Translations under genes and position numbers: made by a program
The notes under the pieces: generated by a model
What the model was told of the DNA's origin: nothing
The model's input: only the letters and a program-made list of their open reading frames with translations
The model's database searches: none
In this document: positions 51,084-60,369 of the stretch, one piece after another
Numbering within the stretch: the first letter of the stretch is position 1
Layout: each line of letters begins with the position of its first letter
NCBI GenBank assembly: GCA_910586225.1
Contig: CAJUIL010000019.1
Location: forward strand, 1 to 64,000
DNA from: an uncultured Eubacterium sp.
GTDB taxonomy: Bacteria > Bacillota > Clostridia > Lachnospirales > Lachnospiraceae
Reading direction: 5' to 3'
Length of the DNA stretch: 64,000 nt

Positions 51084-52011
51084 TAAAAAAGCAGGCAATT
51101 ACATACAGGAATTGGGCGCTTTGATCGCGCTTGGGCTTCTTGCACTGTTTCTCAGCGTGATCAGCCCGGAGTTTCGAACGGTCGGCAACTTTTTATCGCT
51201 GCTGCGCCAGTCGTCAATTAACGGATTTATCGCATTTGGTATGACCTGCGTCATACTGACCGGAGGCATCGACCTTTCGGTAGGTTCTGTGCTGGCGTTA
51301 ACAACTGCGTTTTGCGCGAGCTTTATCGTAAATGGAATGCCGGTGGGTTTAGCTATGCTGTTGGCGCTTTTGATTGGTACCGGATTTGGCCTGATCAGCG
51401 GGCTGCTTGTTACAAAGGGCCGTTTGCAGCCGTTTATTGCGACCTTGATCACGATGACGGTTTATCGCGGACTGACGAAGATCTTTATGGAGGGCAAGCC
51501 GATTTCTAATTTGGGAGACAGCTTTTTCTTAAAGCTGGTCGGCAAAGGAAATATTTTCGGTATCCCGGTTCCGGTTATCCTGTTCCTTGTTATTTTTGCC
51601 CTGTTTGTGTTTGTACTGGAAAAAACGACGTTTGGTCGCCGCATTTACGCAACCGGGAGCAACTGGAAGTCAGCAAAGCTGGCAGGCGTCAATATAGATC
51701 TGACAAAAATGGCGGCTTATGCGATATCTGGATGTATGGCGGCGGTATCCGGCATGATCCTGCTTTCCCGTCTGGGTTCCGCGCAGCCGACACTTGGCGA
51801 CGGCTACGAGCTGGACGCGATCGCGGCGGTTGCGCTGGGCGGCACGAGCATGAACGGCGGACGTGGCAGGATATGGAAAACGTTCGTGGGCGTATTGATC
51901 ATTGCAGTATTAAATAACGGTTTAAATATTTTGGGCGTTACTTCCTATTATCAGGATGTCGTAAAGGGCATTGTAATCCTGATAGCGGTAATGTCGGATG
52001 GAAAGCGATAA
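51076..52011 (+). CDS. rbsC: Ribose ABC transporter permease
   Basis: This 311-residue membrane protein has about eight to ten hydrophobic segments and the family motifs TGGIDLSVGSVLALT and AVSGMILLSRLGSAQPTLGD, GYELDAIAAVALGGTSMNGG. It forms the channel for ribose with RbsA. Confidence 0.95.
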   Translation: MNNKKAGNYIQELGALIALGLLALFLSVISPEFRTVGNFLSLLRQSSINGFIAFGMTCVILTGGIDLSVGSVLALTTAFCASFIVNGMPVGLAMLLALLIGTGFGLISGLLVTKGRLQPFIATLITMTVYRGLTKIFMEGKPISNLGDSFFLKLVGKGNIFGIPVPVILFLVIFALFVFVLEKTTFGRRIYATGSNWKSAKLAGVNIDLTKMAAYAISGCMAAVSGMILLSRLGSAQPTLGDGYELDAIAAVALGGTSMNGGRGRIWKTFVGVLIIAVLNNGLNILGVTSYYQDVVKGIVILIAVMSDGKR

Positions 52012-52052
52012 CAACGATAGCATTTGCAGTTGAGATAGAAAGGGAAAATAAT

Positions 52053-52997
52053 ATGAAGATTAAAAAATTGGCAGCAGTTTTATTTTCAGCGCTTATGATG
52101 TTTTCGATGGCGGCGTGCAGCGCGGTTACGATCGACGGCGAGGGAGGTTCGGGAAAGGATCAGGATGCGGCAGCGGCGAACAGCAGCAGCACAGGGAGCG
52201 GCTCCGTCGGTATGTCCGTCTCTACGCTGAACAACCCGTTTTTTGTAAGCCTGAGCGAAGGCGCTCAGGAAGCTGCTAAGGAAAAGGATGTGCAGCTGAT
52301 TGTTGTAGATGCGGGCGACGATGCCGCAAAGCAGACAAATGATATTGAAGATTTAATTTCTAAGAACATCAGTGTTTTGATCGTAAATCCGGTGGATTCG
52401 GATGCGGTAGCTCCGGCGGTTAAGGACGCGGTGGCGAAAGGGATCAAGGTCGTTTCGGTAGACCGTGTAGTAAACGGCGTGGATGTAGACTGCGCGATTG
52501 CGTCAGATAATGTGGCGGGAGCCGCTGCAGCGACGGAATATCTTGTGGGCCTGATCGGTGAAGGAGCCAAAACTGCGGAGCTGCAGGGCGTATCCGGCGC
52601 CAGCGCAACGATTGACCGCGGCGAAGGTTTTCATAGTATTGCAGATGAAAAGCTAGACGTCGTATCCAGCCAGACGGCAAATTTCAGCCGTTCAGAAGGT
52701 ATGTCTGTTATGGAAAATGTGCTCCAGGCAAATCCTGATATCCAAGGTGTCTTTGCGCATAATGATGAGATGGCGCTGGGCGCAGTAGAAGCAATCGGAA
52801 ACAAGGGCATCCTTGTTGTAGGCTTTGACGCGACAGACGATGCGCTGAACGCGGTAGCAGAAGGCAGGATGGCGGCGACTGTTGCACAGAAGCCGGATCT
52901 GATGGGCGCTACGGCAGTCGAAACAGCAGTAAAGCTGATTGCTGGGGAGAGCGTGGAAAAAGAGATCCCGGTTGAGGTAGAGCTAGTAACAGAGTAA
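52053..52997 (+). CDS. rbsB: Ribose-binding lipoprotein
   Basis: This 314-residue substrate-binding protein has a signal peptide with lipobox MAAC (Cys22) so it is membrane-anchored outside the cell. The sugar-binding fold shows VGMSVSTLNNPFFVSLSEGA, DAGDDAAKQTNDIEDLI and VFAHNDEMALGAVEAIG. A Gly/Ser linker follows the lipid Cys. It is the last gene of the rbs operon. Confidence 0.95.
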   Translation: MKIKKLAAVLFSALMMFSMAACSAVTIDGEGGSGKDQDAAAANSSSTGSGSVGMSVSTLNNPFFVSLSEGAQEAAKEKDVQLIVVDAGDDAAKQTNDIEDLISKNISVLIVNPVDSDAVAPAVKDAVAKGIKVVSVDRVVNGVDVDCAIASDNVAGAAAATEYLVGLIGEGAKTAELQGVSGASATIDRGEGFHSIADEKLDVVSSQTANFSRSEGMSVMENVLQANPDIQGVFAHNDEMALGAVEAIGNKGILVVGFDATDDALNAVAEGRMAATVAQKPDLMGATAVETAVKLIAGESVEKEIPVEVELVTE

Positions 52998-53021
52998 GCG
53001 CAAAAGAATGAAAATAGGCTA

Positions 53022-53080
53022 GATCACAGGCGGGTCTTGGCAGGCTGGCACGGCTGTCAAGATCCGCCTGATCATATTTT
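53022..53080 (+). terminator. Terminator of the rbs operon
   Basis: A long imperfect stem runs from gatcacaggcgggtcttg to tcaagatccgcctgatc, followed by atatttt. Confidence 0.85.
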
Positions 53081-53116
53081 AATAAATTGAAAATCGCTTC
53101 GCGATGGGATTTACTG

Positions 53117-53845
53117 TTATGGTATCGTACGCCTGACCGCGTTATCCTGAAACCGGAAATAATCCGGGCGGTGTCTGGACTGCGTATATTCAAACATAAT
53201 ACCGTCGCTGTTATATGTCTGGCTGCTGACGACAGCCAGACAATTATAATCTCCCAGCTGTAAGTATTTTTCGTCGATCTCCGTCATTTTCTCAACCGTC
53301 ATAATGCGCTTGCTCGTAACGATCGTTATATGAAGCTCTTGCTCCAGATATTCGTAGATCGATTGTTCCGCAATTTCTTTCGTCAGATGCGTGACAACAT
53401 CCTTTAAAAAATAATTGTGATTTAATATAAGTGCTTTTCCGTCCAGATAGTGCAGCCGCTGAAGGTAATATAGGTCTGTTCCCGCAGCGAAGCCCGTCCG
53501 GGCTTCTATTTTTTTATCTGAGGTAAGCTCCGCGAAGTATAATACTTCTGTTTTTGGTATCTGATTGTTGCGGATCGCGGATTCTTTGAAGGATTCTATC
53601 CCGCCGATCGTAAAGGAGGTCTGTAAGGTAGGCTGAAAAATATTGCGTACGCCTTTTCCCTGCATCGTCTGTACGTAGCCGTCCGTCACAAGTGCGCTGA
53701 TGGCGCGCCGTATCGTATTGCGCGAACAGTCATAAATCAGAATGAGCTGGTTTTCGGAGGGAAGCATTGCCTGAAATTCATATTCTCCGGTTTCGATTTT
53801 CGTTTTTAAACTATGATAGATCTTATCATATTTTGATCTTGGCAT
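53117..53845 (-). CDS. treR: GntR-family trehalose operon repressor
   Basis: This 242-residue regulator has a GntR winged helix (KYDKIYHSLKTKIETGEYEF, LPSENQLILIYDCSRNTIRR) and a UTRA ligand domain (FKESAIRNNQIPKTEVLYFA, FEYTQSRHRPDYFRFQDNAV). TreR-type proteins respond to trehalose 6-phosphate. It is divergent from treP; four copies of the CTTGTTTAAACAAG-type operator occupy the shared region. Start ATG 53845 follows aggagatgat. Confidence 0.93.
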   Translation of the reverse strand: MPRSKYDKIYHSLKTKIETGEYEFQAMLPSENQLILIYDCSRNTIRRAISALVTDGYVQTMQGKGVRNIFQPTLQTSFTIGGIESFKESAIRNNQIPKTEVLYFAELTSDKKIEARTGFAAGTDLYYLQRLHYLDGKALILNHNYFLKDVVTHLTKEIAEQSIYEYLEQELHITIVTSKRIMTVEKMTEIDEKYLQLGDYNCLAVVSSQTYNSDGIMFEYTQSRHRPDYFRFQDNAVRRTIP

Positions 53846-53861
53846 TGAATATCATCTCCTG

Positions 53862-53873
53862 CTTGTTTAAACA
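53862..53873. promoter_or_regulatory. TreR operator 1
   Basis: CTTGTTTAAACA lies between the treR promoter and its start codon, suggesting autoregulation. Confidence 0.65.
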
Positions 53874-53882
53874 TCTAAACCT

Positions 53883-53910
53883 ATTATAATGCAGAAGAAA
53901 AAAATGTCAA
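53883..53910 (-). promoter_or_regulatory. Promoter of treR
   Basis: On the minus strand perfect TTGACA (53905-53910), 16 bases, perfect TATAAT (53883-53888). Confidence 0.8.
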
Positions 53911-53938
53911 GCCTAGGATCTGCAGGAAGATTTAACAA

Positions 53939-53953
53939 CCTGTTTAAACAAAT
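53939..53953. promoter_or_regulatory. TreR operator 2
   Basis: CCTGTTTAAACAAAT lies just upstream of the treP -35. Confidence 0.65.
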
Positions 53954-53967
53954 TTTTAAATTTCTCC

Positions 53968-53996
53968 TTGACTTGTTTGAACAAGTGTGTTATAAA
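53968..53996 (+). promoter_or_regulatory. Promoter of treP-treA
   Basis: TTGACT (53968-53973), 17 bases, TATAAA (53991-53996). Operator 3 lies within the spacer. Confidence 0.8.
53971..53986. promoter_or_regulatory. TreR operator 3
   Basis: The perfect palindrome ACTTGTTTGAACAAGT overlaps the -35 and spacer, so a bound repressor would exclude RNA polymerase. Confidence 0.75.
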
Positions 53997-54007
53997 AGAT
54001 ATAACAA

Positions 54008-54023
54008 ACTTGTTTAAACAAGA
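54008..54023. promoter_or_regulatory. TreR operator 4
   Basis: ACTTGTTTAAACAAGA lies just after the transcription start of treP. Confidence 0.7.
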
Positions 54024-54039
54024 AAAAAGGAGGAAAAAT

Positions 54040-56013
54040 ATGGGGAAATATTTAGAAGACGCAAAAGAGCTGCTGCGGCTAGTCGGCGGCAAAGAAAATA
54101 TCGCGGCAGTATCGCACTGTATGACGCGTATGCGGTTTGTACTCAATGAGCCGAAGAAGGCGGATATTGAGAAGATTGAAGCGATGAAGGTTGTCAAAGG
54201 CAGCTTTACGCAGACCGGGCAGTTTCAGGTCATTATTGGAAATACGGTGGCGGATTTTTACAATGATTTTATAGCCGTATCAGGGATCGAAGGGGTATCG
54301 AAGGATGCGGTCAAGAACGCGGCAAAGCAGAATCAGAATGTGCTGCAGAGAGTCATTACGGCGCTGGCGGAGATTTTCGCGCCTTTGATTCCGGCGATCA
54401 TTACAGGCGGTTTGATTCTTGGATTCCGGAATTGTATTGACAGCTTGTACTTATTCGAGGACGGTACAAAAACGCTCTGCGACATCAGCCAGTTTTGGGC
54501 AGGCATTGACAGCTTTTTATGGCTGATTGGGGAAGCGGTCTTTCATATGCTGCCAGTTGGGATCTGCTGGTCTGTTACGAAAAAGATGGGTACGACGCAG
54601 ATGCTTGGGATCGTATTGGGGCTTACGCTCGTATCCGGCCAGCTGCTAAATGCCTATGCGGTGGCAGGGACCGCGGCTGCGGATATTCCAGTGTGGGATT
54701 TTGGATTTTTCAAGGTCAATATGATCGGCTATCAGGCACAGGTACTTCCGGCTGTTTTGGCGGCGTTTACGTTGGTTTATCTGGAAAAATTTTTCCGGAA
54801 GATCACACCGCAGGTTGTTTCTATGATCGTTGTTCCGTTTTGCAGCCTGCTGCTGGCGGTAATGGCTTCTCATTTTGTGCTTGGCCCGATCGGATGGAAG
54901 ATCGGTTCGGTGATTTCTTCGGTAGTTTATGCAGGGATCACAGGTTCGCTTAAGATCGTGTTTGGCGCAATTTTTGGCTTTGTATATGCGCCGCTTGTGA
55001 TCACAGGGCTTCATCATATGTCTAATGCGATCGATCTGCAGCTGATCGCGGATTACGGCGGTACGATGCTCTGGCCGATGATCGCATTGTCAAACATTGC
55101 GCAAGGCTCTGCGGTGCTTGGAATGTGCGCGCTGCAGCGAAAGGATGCGCAGGCACAGGAAGTCAATGTACCAGCTTGTGTTTCCTGCTATTTGGGAGTT
55201 ACAGAACCTGCGATCTTCGGTGTGAATTTGAAGCATGGATTTCCTTTTGTATGCGGGATGATAGGTTCAGCCTGTGCGGCGGTTGTCTGTGTGGCAACGG
55301 GGACGACAGCAAATGCGATCGGTGTCGGCGGATTGCCGGGTATCCTTTCCATTCAGCCAAGTTCTATGGGAAGTTTTGCGGTTTGTATGGTGATCGCGGC
55401 TGTGATACCTTTTGTACTTACGATGGCGGCTGGCAAAAGACGGCTCGCTGGTACCGGAGAAACGAAATCCACGCAGGCTTCGTCGGGCACGAAAATGGGC
55501 GCTTCAGCGGGAATCGCGGCAGAGATGATCGCAGGCCAAAAGGCAGACAAGGCAGCGAACGGGAAGGTATACGCATTTTTAACTGGTAAGGTGATCGGGC
55601 TAAAGGAAGTTGGCGACGGTGTGTTTTCCGAAGGGGTAATGGGAGAGGGCGTTGCGATCATCCCTGAAAATAATATCCTGTATGCTCCGGCGGACGCAGT
55701 TGTCAGCGTTCTGATGCAGGACTCCAGACACGCCTGCGGTCTGACAATGGATAACGGTGTGGAGCTGCTGCTTCATGTAGGGATCGACACGGTGGATATG
55801 AAAGGAGACGGGTTTACATACCTTGTTTCAGAAGGACAAAGGGTGACAGCAGGAACGCCGCTTCTGCAGTTTGACAAGGATAAGATCCGTGCAGCAGGGC
55901 ATCCAGATACGACGGTGTGCATTGTTACCGAACCAGCCGATATGAAAAATATCCGGTATATAACAGGTGTCCGTGGGGAAGCAAACGTAACGGAGGTCAT
56001 GCATTTGAAATAG
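54040..56013 (+). CDS. treP: Trehalose-specific PTS enzyme II (domains B, C and A)
   Basis: This 657-residue protein imports and phosphorylates trehalose. The IIB domain has the phosphorylated Cys27 in AVSHCMTRMRFVLN; the IIC domain spans about residues 100-460 with many membrane segments (ALAEIFAPLIPAIITGGLIL, YAPLVITGLHHMSNAIDLQL); the fused IIA domain (about 515-650) has the His sites in DSRHACGLTMDNGVELLLHV. The fused IIA makes it independent of a separate IIA-Glc. ATG 54040 follows aaaggagg; an upstream extension to 53968 runs through promoter and operators and is rejected. Confidence 0.94.
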   Translation: MGKYLEDAKELLRLVGGKENIAAVSHCMTRMRFVLNEPKKADIEKIEAMKVVKGSFTQTGQFQVIIGNTVADFYNDFIAVSGIEGVSKDAVKNAAKQNQNVLQRVITALAEIFAPLIPAIITGGLILGFRNCIDSLYLFEDGTKTLCDISQFWAGIDSFLWLIGEAVFHMLPVGICWSVTKKMGTTQMLGIVLGLTLVSGQLLNAYAVAGTAAADIPVWDFGFFKVNMIGYQAQVLPAVLAAFTLVYLEKFFRKITPQVVSMIVVPFCSLLLAVMASHFVLGPIGWKIGSVISSVVYAGITGSLKIVFGAIFGFVYAPLVITGLHHMSNAIDLQLIADYGGTMLWPMIALSNIAQGSAVLGMCALQRKDAQAQEVNVPACVSCYLGVTEPAIFGVNLKHGFPFVCGMIGSACAAVVCVATGTTANAIGVGGLPGILSIQPSSMGSFAVCMVIAAVIPFVLTMAAGKRRLAGTGETKSTQASSGTKMGASAGIAAEMIAGQKADKAANGKVYAFLTGKVIGLKEVGDGVFSEGVMGEGVAIIPENNILYAPADAVVSVLMQDSRHACGLTMDNGVELLLHVGIDTVDMKGDGFTYLVSEGQRVTAGTPLLQFDKDKIRAAGHPDTTVCIVTEPADMKNIRYITGVRGEANVTEVMHLK

Positions 56014-56135
56014 GCACATAATGACTGCGGGGAGATTACAAGCAGCGCAGAAGCAAAGAAAGCGGTATCCGCCAGAGAATGGCAAAGGGCAGCAGGCCAG
56101 CCTGGCGGAGCGGCCGCGGGAATGGGAGGAAACAT

Positions 56136-57779
56136 ATGGATTTTAAAAGCAGTACGGTTTACCAGATCTATCCAAAGTCTTTTTGTGACAGCAATGGGGA
56201 CGGGATCGGTGATATCCGCGGTATGATTGGAAAATTGGATTATATGAAAAGTTTGGGCGTGGATTATATATGGAGTACGCCGTTTTTTGCGTCGCCTTTA
56301 AATGACAACGGGTATGATGTAGAGGACTACCGGAGCATCCATCCGCTTTTTGGTACGATGGAGGATGTCGAGGAGCTGATCCAAAAGGCGGAAGAACGCG
56401 GCATGGGGCTGATGCTTGATATGGTATTCAACCATACGTCTACACAGCATGAATGGTTCCAAAAGGCGCTGGCAGGCGATAAAAAATATATGGATTATTA
56501 TATATTTAAGGACGGGGAGCCTGGGACACCGCCGACAAACTGGCAGTCCAAATTCGGCGGCTCCGCTTGGGAGTATGTGCCAAAGCTGAACAAGTGGTAT
56601 CTGCATCTGTTTGACGTTACACAGGCGGATCTAAACTGGAACAACCCAGATGTCCGGGAGGAATTAAAAAATGTGATCCGGTTCTGGAAGGAAAAGGGTG
56701 TGAAGGGGTTCCGCTTTGACGTGGTAAACTTGATTTCCAAGCCGGATGTATTTGAGGATGATGACGAAGGGGACGGAAGGAGATTTTATTCAGACGGGCC
56801 GTATGTACATGAATTTTTAAAAGAACTGACGGCGGATACAGATATTGGGGATATGATCATGGTAGGGGAAATGTCGTCTACGAGCTTGGAGCACTGTATT
56901 CGTTATTCCGACCCGCGGGAAAAAGAGCTGACGATGTGCTTTAATTTTCATCACTTAAAGGTAGATTACCCAGATGGGAATAAATGGGCGCTGGCCCGGC
57001 CGGATTACCGCAGGCTCAAGGAGCTGTTTGAGTTATGGCAGACAAAGACGGCGCAGCAGGGCGGATGGAACGCGGTATTTTGGTGCAACCATGACCAGCC
57101 GAGGATCGTATCACGACTGGGAGATGAGAAGGCATACTGGAAGGAATCGGCGAAGATGCTTGCTACGTGTATCTATTTGTTAAGAGGAACACCGTATATT
57201 TACCAAGGGGAGGAGCTTGGAATGCCGAATCCAGGATATCGCTCGATTGAGGAATACCGTGATGTGGAAAGCGTGAATTATTATCATATTCTGCTGCAGG
57301 AGGGAAAGACGCAGGAAGAAGCGCTGCGCATTCTGGGGCAGCGGTCGCGGGACAACGGCAGGTCGCCGATGCAATGGCATGGCGGGGAATACGCCGGATT
57401 TTCTACCAGCCAGCCATGGATCGGGATACCGGAGCATTATCAATATATCAATGTACAGGAAGAAGAAAAGGATGCGGATTCGGTCCTTCATTATTATAGG
57501 AGGCTGGTTGCGCTGCGCAAGCAGTATCCAGTGATACAGGATGGTACGATAGCGTTTTTGTACCAAGAGCAGGAGACGGTGTTTGCATATCAAAGAGAAT
57601 GGGAAGGACAAAAGCTGCTTGTGCTGAATAACCTTTCGGACAGAGAGGTGGTATTACAAGAGGCTGTAAGCTGTGGCGGATATGAGTGTTTGCTCAGCAA
57701 TTATGGGCAGGACGGGGCGAGAAGCAGGCTGGAGACGCTGCGGGCTTATGAAAGTATCGTGTGGCTGAAGGAAGATTGA
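56136..57779 (+). CDS. treA: Alpha,alpha-phosphotrehalase
   Basis: This 547-residue GH13 enzyme cleaves trehalose 6-phosphate into glucose and glucose 6-phosphate. GH13 motifs are DMVFNHTS, GFRFDVVNLI (nucleophile Asp), MVGEMSS (acid Glu) and FWCNHDQPR. ATG 56136 follows ggaggaaacat. It is 122 bases after treP and probably shares its transcript. Confidence 0.94.
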   Translation: MDFKSSTVYQIYPKSFCDSNGDGIGDIRGMIGKLDYMKSLGVDYIWSTPFFASPLNDNGYDVEDYRSIHPLFGTMEDVEELIQKAEERGMGLMLDMVFNHTSTQHEWFQKALAGDKKYMDYYIFKDGEPGTPPTNWQSKFGGSAWEYVPKLNKWYLHLFDVTQADLNWNNPDVREELKNVIRFWKEKGVKGFRFDVVNLISKPDVFEDDDEGDGRRFYSDGPYVHEFLKELTADTDIGDMIMVGEMSSTSLEHCIRYSDPREKELTMCFNFHHLKVDYPDGNKWALARPDYRRLKELFELWQTKTAQQGGWNAVFWCNHDQPRIVSRLGDEKAYWKESAKMLATCIYLLRGTPYIYQGEELGMPNPGYRSIEEYRDVESVNYYHILLQEGKTQEEALRILGQRSRDNGRSPMQWHGGEYAGFSTSQPWIGIPEHYQYINVQEEEKDADSVLHYYRRLVALRKQYPVIQDGTIAFLYQEQETVFAYQREWEGQKLLVLNNLSDREVVLQEAVSCGGYECLLSNYGQDGARSRLETLRAYESIVWLKED

Positions 57780-57797
57780 AAATTTTTAAATAATACG

Positions 57798-57826
57798 TTG
57801 CAGTATTGCGAAAAAGAGAATAAAAT
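57798..57826 (+). promoter_or_regulatory. Promoter of the NfeD-like/flotillin operon
   Basis: TTGCAG (57798-57803), 17 bases, TAAAAT (57821-57826), 28 bases before the start codon. Confidence 0.65.
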
Positions 57827-57853
57827 AGAGATATAGGAAGGAGGGGAACTGCT

Positions 57854-58402
57854 ATGAGTGAGCAAACGATTTATCTGACTTGTATGATAGGAGGCATTTT
57901 ATTATTGCTTGCATCGATTGTTTTCAGCGCTGTTGATGATATGTTTGATTTTTCGGCGTTTGATCTGTTTAGCCTGGATATTGGTGAGTTTGACTTGGAT
58001 ATTCTTCCGGTTTCGATGAAGTCGCTCTGTCTGGCGGCGACGGTATTCGGGAGCGTCAGTATGCTTTTGATGGAACAGCCTGCGTCAATCCGCCATACAG
58101 CCGCGGGTGTATGCGCGTATGTCGGCGCTTTTATCGTACAGAATCTTACTGGGTTTTTAAAAAATCACCAGTCAGAGGCAGATACGATGGAGAGTATTTG
58201 CAGCCGCAGCTATGTTGTAAATATTGCGATTCCGCAGCAGGGGTATGGATCGGTGGCGAGCTCTGAGCAGGATCGTTCCGTGATCACCATGACTGCAAAG
58301 TCGCTCGATGGCAGCGCGATTTCTGTGGGAACAAGGGTGGATATTATTAAAATTACGGAGCATATTGCAGTCGTTATGCCAGTCGTCAGGCAAGGAGGAT
58401 AA
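57854..58402 (+). CDS. NfeD-like membrane protein
   Basis: This 182-residue protein has two hydrophobic regions (LTCMIGGILLLLASIVFSAV; SLCLAATVFGSVSMLLME) and another at AGVCAYVGAFIVQNLTGFL, then a C-terminal OB-fold-like part (GYGSVASSEQDRSVITMTAK, GTRVDIIKITEHIAVVMPV). It resembles YuaF/NfeD1b proteins that partner with flotillin. It ends four bases before the flotillin gene, which supports a functional pair. Confidence 0.82.
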   Translation: MSEQTIYLTCMIGGILLLLASIVFSAVDDMFDFSAFDLFSLDIGEFDLDILPVSMKSLCLAATVFGSVSMLLMEQPASIRHTAAGVCAYVGAFIVQNLTGFLKNHQSEADTMESICSRSYVVNIAIPQQGYGSVASSEQDRSVITMTAKSLDGSAISVGTRVDIIKITEHIAVVMPVVRQGG

Positions 58403-58406
58403 AAAG

Positions 58407-59954
58407 ATGTTGAATGAATGGTTACCAATCATTGCGATTCCACTTGTAATTGTTTTAGTGCTGATCGCTGTTTTTTCGATGTGGAAGAAGGTTCCGCAGG
58501 ATAAAGCCGGAGTGATCACTGGATTAAAACGGCGTGTGATTACAGGCGGCGGCGGACTCGTCATTCCGGGCGTAGAACGGATCGATTATATTTCGCTGGG
58601 GAATATGCCGCTGCGCGTAGATACGAAGGGAAGCCTTTCTTCCCAAGGCGTGCCGATCTCTGTCAGCACGACCGCTGTCATAAAGGTACGCAATTCGCCG
58701 GATGCGATATTGACTGCGATCGAGCAGTTTACCGGCAAAAATGAACAGGAGATCATTAAAAACATTATGTCCACCGCGACTGCCGTACTGGAAGGTAAGC
58801 TGCGTGAGATCATCGCGACGATGACGGTCGAGGACTTGTACCAGAAAAGAGAAGCGTTCTCCAGCCAGGTACAGGAAGTTGTTGGCACGGAGCTTGGCAA
58901 TATGGGCCTTGAGGTGAAAAACTTTACGATCACGGATATCTCCGATGAAAACGGATATATTGAAGCGCTGGGCGAAGGAATGATCGCGCAGAGGAAAAAG
59001 GATGCTGAGATCCAAAAGTCCGAAGCAAAACGGGAGCAGGATGAACGGACGTCTGAAAATATTAAGATCGGCGAACAGGCGAAGCTGGAGGCTGCTACAG
59101 CGATCAAGCAGGCGGAAAAGGAAAAGCAGGTCGCCGAAGCACGTTACCAAAAGGAAATCAGCACGGCGAATGCAGAGGCTGAGCTGGCGCACGATATCCA
59201 GCGAAAAAAAACACAGAAAGAAGTGATCCAGGCGGAAATGGACGCAGAGCTGATACGCCAGCAGCGCCAGAAAGAAATTGCCGAAGCACAGATCCAAGTG
59301 CAGATCACGCAGGCGCAGAAAAATACCGAGCTTGCCGAACAGCGGGCGTTGGAAAAGGAAAAGCAGCTGCTTTCCGAGGTGGTAAAGCCTGCCGAGGCAG
59401 GAAGGAAGAAGCTGGAACAGGAATCTGAAGCAGACAAATACGCAGAGATCAAAAAAGCGGAGGCTGAGGCTGAGAAAAAGAAGATCGACGCGCTTGCCGA
59501 GGCCGAAGCGATCAAGGCAAGGGCTGTCGCTGAAGCACAGGCGATAGAAGCAAAGGCAAGAGCCGAAGCAGAAGCGATCGCAAAAAAGGGAAGCGCCGAG
59601 GCCGAGGCAAAGAAGGCGTCCCTGCTTGCAGAAGCAGAGGGCTTGGAGCGCAAGGCAGAAGCTATGCAGAAATTAAACAGCGCCGGTGTGATCCAGATGG
59701 TGATTGATAAGCTGCCGGAAATGGCAGGCGCGGTTGCGCAGCCGCTGACTGCGATCGATAAGATTTCTATTATCGACAGCGGCAGCGGAGAGTCCGGCGT
59801 ATCGCAGATGGGAAGCTATGTACCGTCGCTGCTTGCAAAAACGATGGAAACCGTGAAAGAAACGACCGGGTTTGATCTGTTGGACGCGATGAAGTCTAAT
59901 ACGATCCAGGCGCAGACAGACCGGAATATTAAAATTGAACAGGAGAAATCATAA
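58407..59954 (+). CDS. floT: Flotillin-like protein FloT
   Basis: This 515-residue membrane scaffold has an N-terminal membrane insertion segment (IIAIPLVIVLVLIAVFSMW), a SPFH domain (DKAGVITGLKRRVITGGGGL, VPISVSTTAVIKVRNSPDA, ATMTVEDLYQKREAFSSQVQ) and a long Ala/Glu-rich coiled coil (about 195-430) with EA repeats. Flotillins organise membrane microdomains in Bacillus. ATG 58407 follows aaggagg. Confidence 0.93.
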   Translation: MLNEWLPIIAIPLVIVLVLIAVFSMWKKVPQDKAGVITGLKRRVITGGGGLVIPGVERIDYISLGNMPLRVDTKGSLSSQGVPISVSTTAVIKVRNSPDAILTAIEQFTGKNEQEIIKNIMSTATAVLEGKLREIIATMTVEDLYQKREAFSSQVQEVVGTELGNMGLEVKNFTITDISDENGYIEALGEGMIAQRKKDAEIQKSEAKREQDERTSENIKIGEQAKLEAATAIKQAEKEKQVAEARYQKEISTANAEAELAHDIQRKKTQKEVIQAEMDAELIRQQRQKEIAEAQIQVQITQAQKNTELAEQRALEKEKQLLSEVVKPAEAGRKKLEQESEADKYAEIKKAEAEAEKKKIDALAEAEAIKARAVAEAQAIEAKARAEAEAIAKKGSAEAEAKKASLLAEAEGLERKAEAMQKLNSAGVIQMVIDKLPEMAGAVAQPLTAIDKISIIDSGSGESGVSQMGSYVPSLLAKTMETVKETTGFDLLDAMKSNTIQAQTDRNIKIEQEKS

Positions 59955-60003
59955 GGAAGGGTATAAAGCAGACATAAAGCAGACTTAAAGCTAAGATAGA
60001 ACA

Positions 60004-60033
60004 GACATAGAAAGAGACCTCCCTGCATACAAT
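60004..60033 (+). promoter_or_regulatory. Candidate sigma-E promoter of spoIIID
   Basis: GACATAGA (60004-60011) and CATACAAT (60026-60033) match mother-cell sigma-E -35 and -10 elements with a 14-base spacer. spoIIID is sigma-E dependent in Bacillus. The -10 overlaps the left stem of the terminator at 60013-60063. Confidence 0.65.
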
Positions 60034-60063
60034 GTAACAACAAGGATTGCAGGGGTCTCTTTT
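60013..60063 (+). terminator. Intrinsic terminator of floT overlapping spoIIID start signals
   Basis: Stem agagacc.ccctgca pairs with tgcaggg.gtctct (60048-60060), followed by TTT. The right arm contains the aggggt ribosome site of spoIIID, whose TTG start (60062) lies in the T-run. Confidence 0.75.
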
Positions 60064-60319
60064 GAAAAATTATATTGAAGAACGAGCGGTCGAGATCGCG
60101 AATTATATTATACAGTATAATGCCACCGTACGTCAGGCGGCGAAGAAATATGGCATTAGCAAATCGACCGTACATAAGGACTGTACCGAGCGCCTGGCGC
60201 AGGTAAATCCGACTCTGGCTGCCGAGGTCAGAAAGGTGCTGGATGTGAATAAATCCGAACGCCATATCCGCGGCGGGCTGGCAACCAAGGAAAAATATCT
60301 TCATCAGCATTATGTATGA
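60062..60319 (+). CDS. spoIIID: Sporulation transcription factor SpoIIID
   Basis: This 85-residue DNA-binding protein controls mother-cell genes. It shows the family pattern KNYIEERAVEIANYIIQYNA, the helix-turn-helix TVRQAAKKYGISKSTVHKDC then TERL, and NPTLAAEVRKVLDVNKSERH. TTG 60062 was chosen because it matches the family start and follows aggggtctct; an in-frame TTG at 60047 precedes this site. It is preceded by a sigma-E promoter. Confidence 0.94.
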   Translation: MKNYIEERAVEIANYIIQYNATVRQAAKKYGISKSTVHKDCTERLAQVNPTLAAEVRKVLDVNKSERHIRGGLATKEKYLHQHYV

Positions 60320-60369
60320 TTACTGAATAAGATCGGGGAGAAAAGGGCAATACGCAAGAGGACAGAGAT

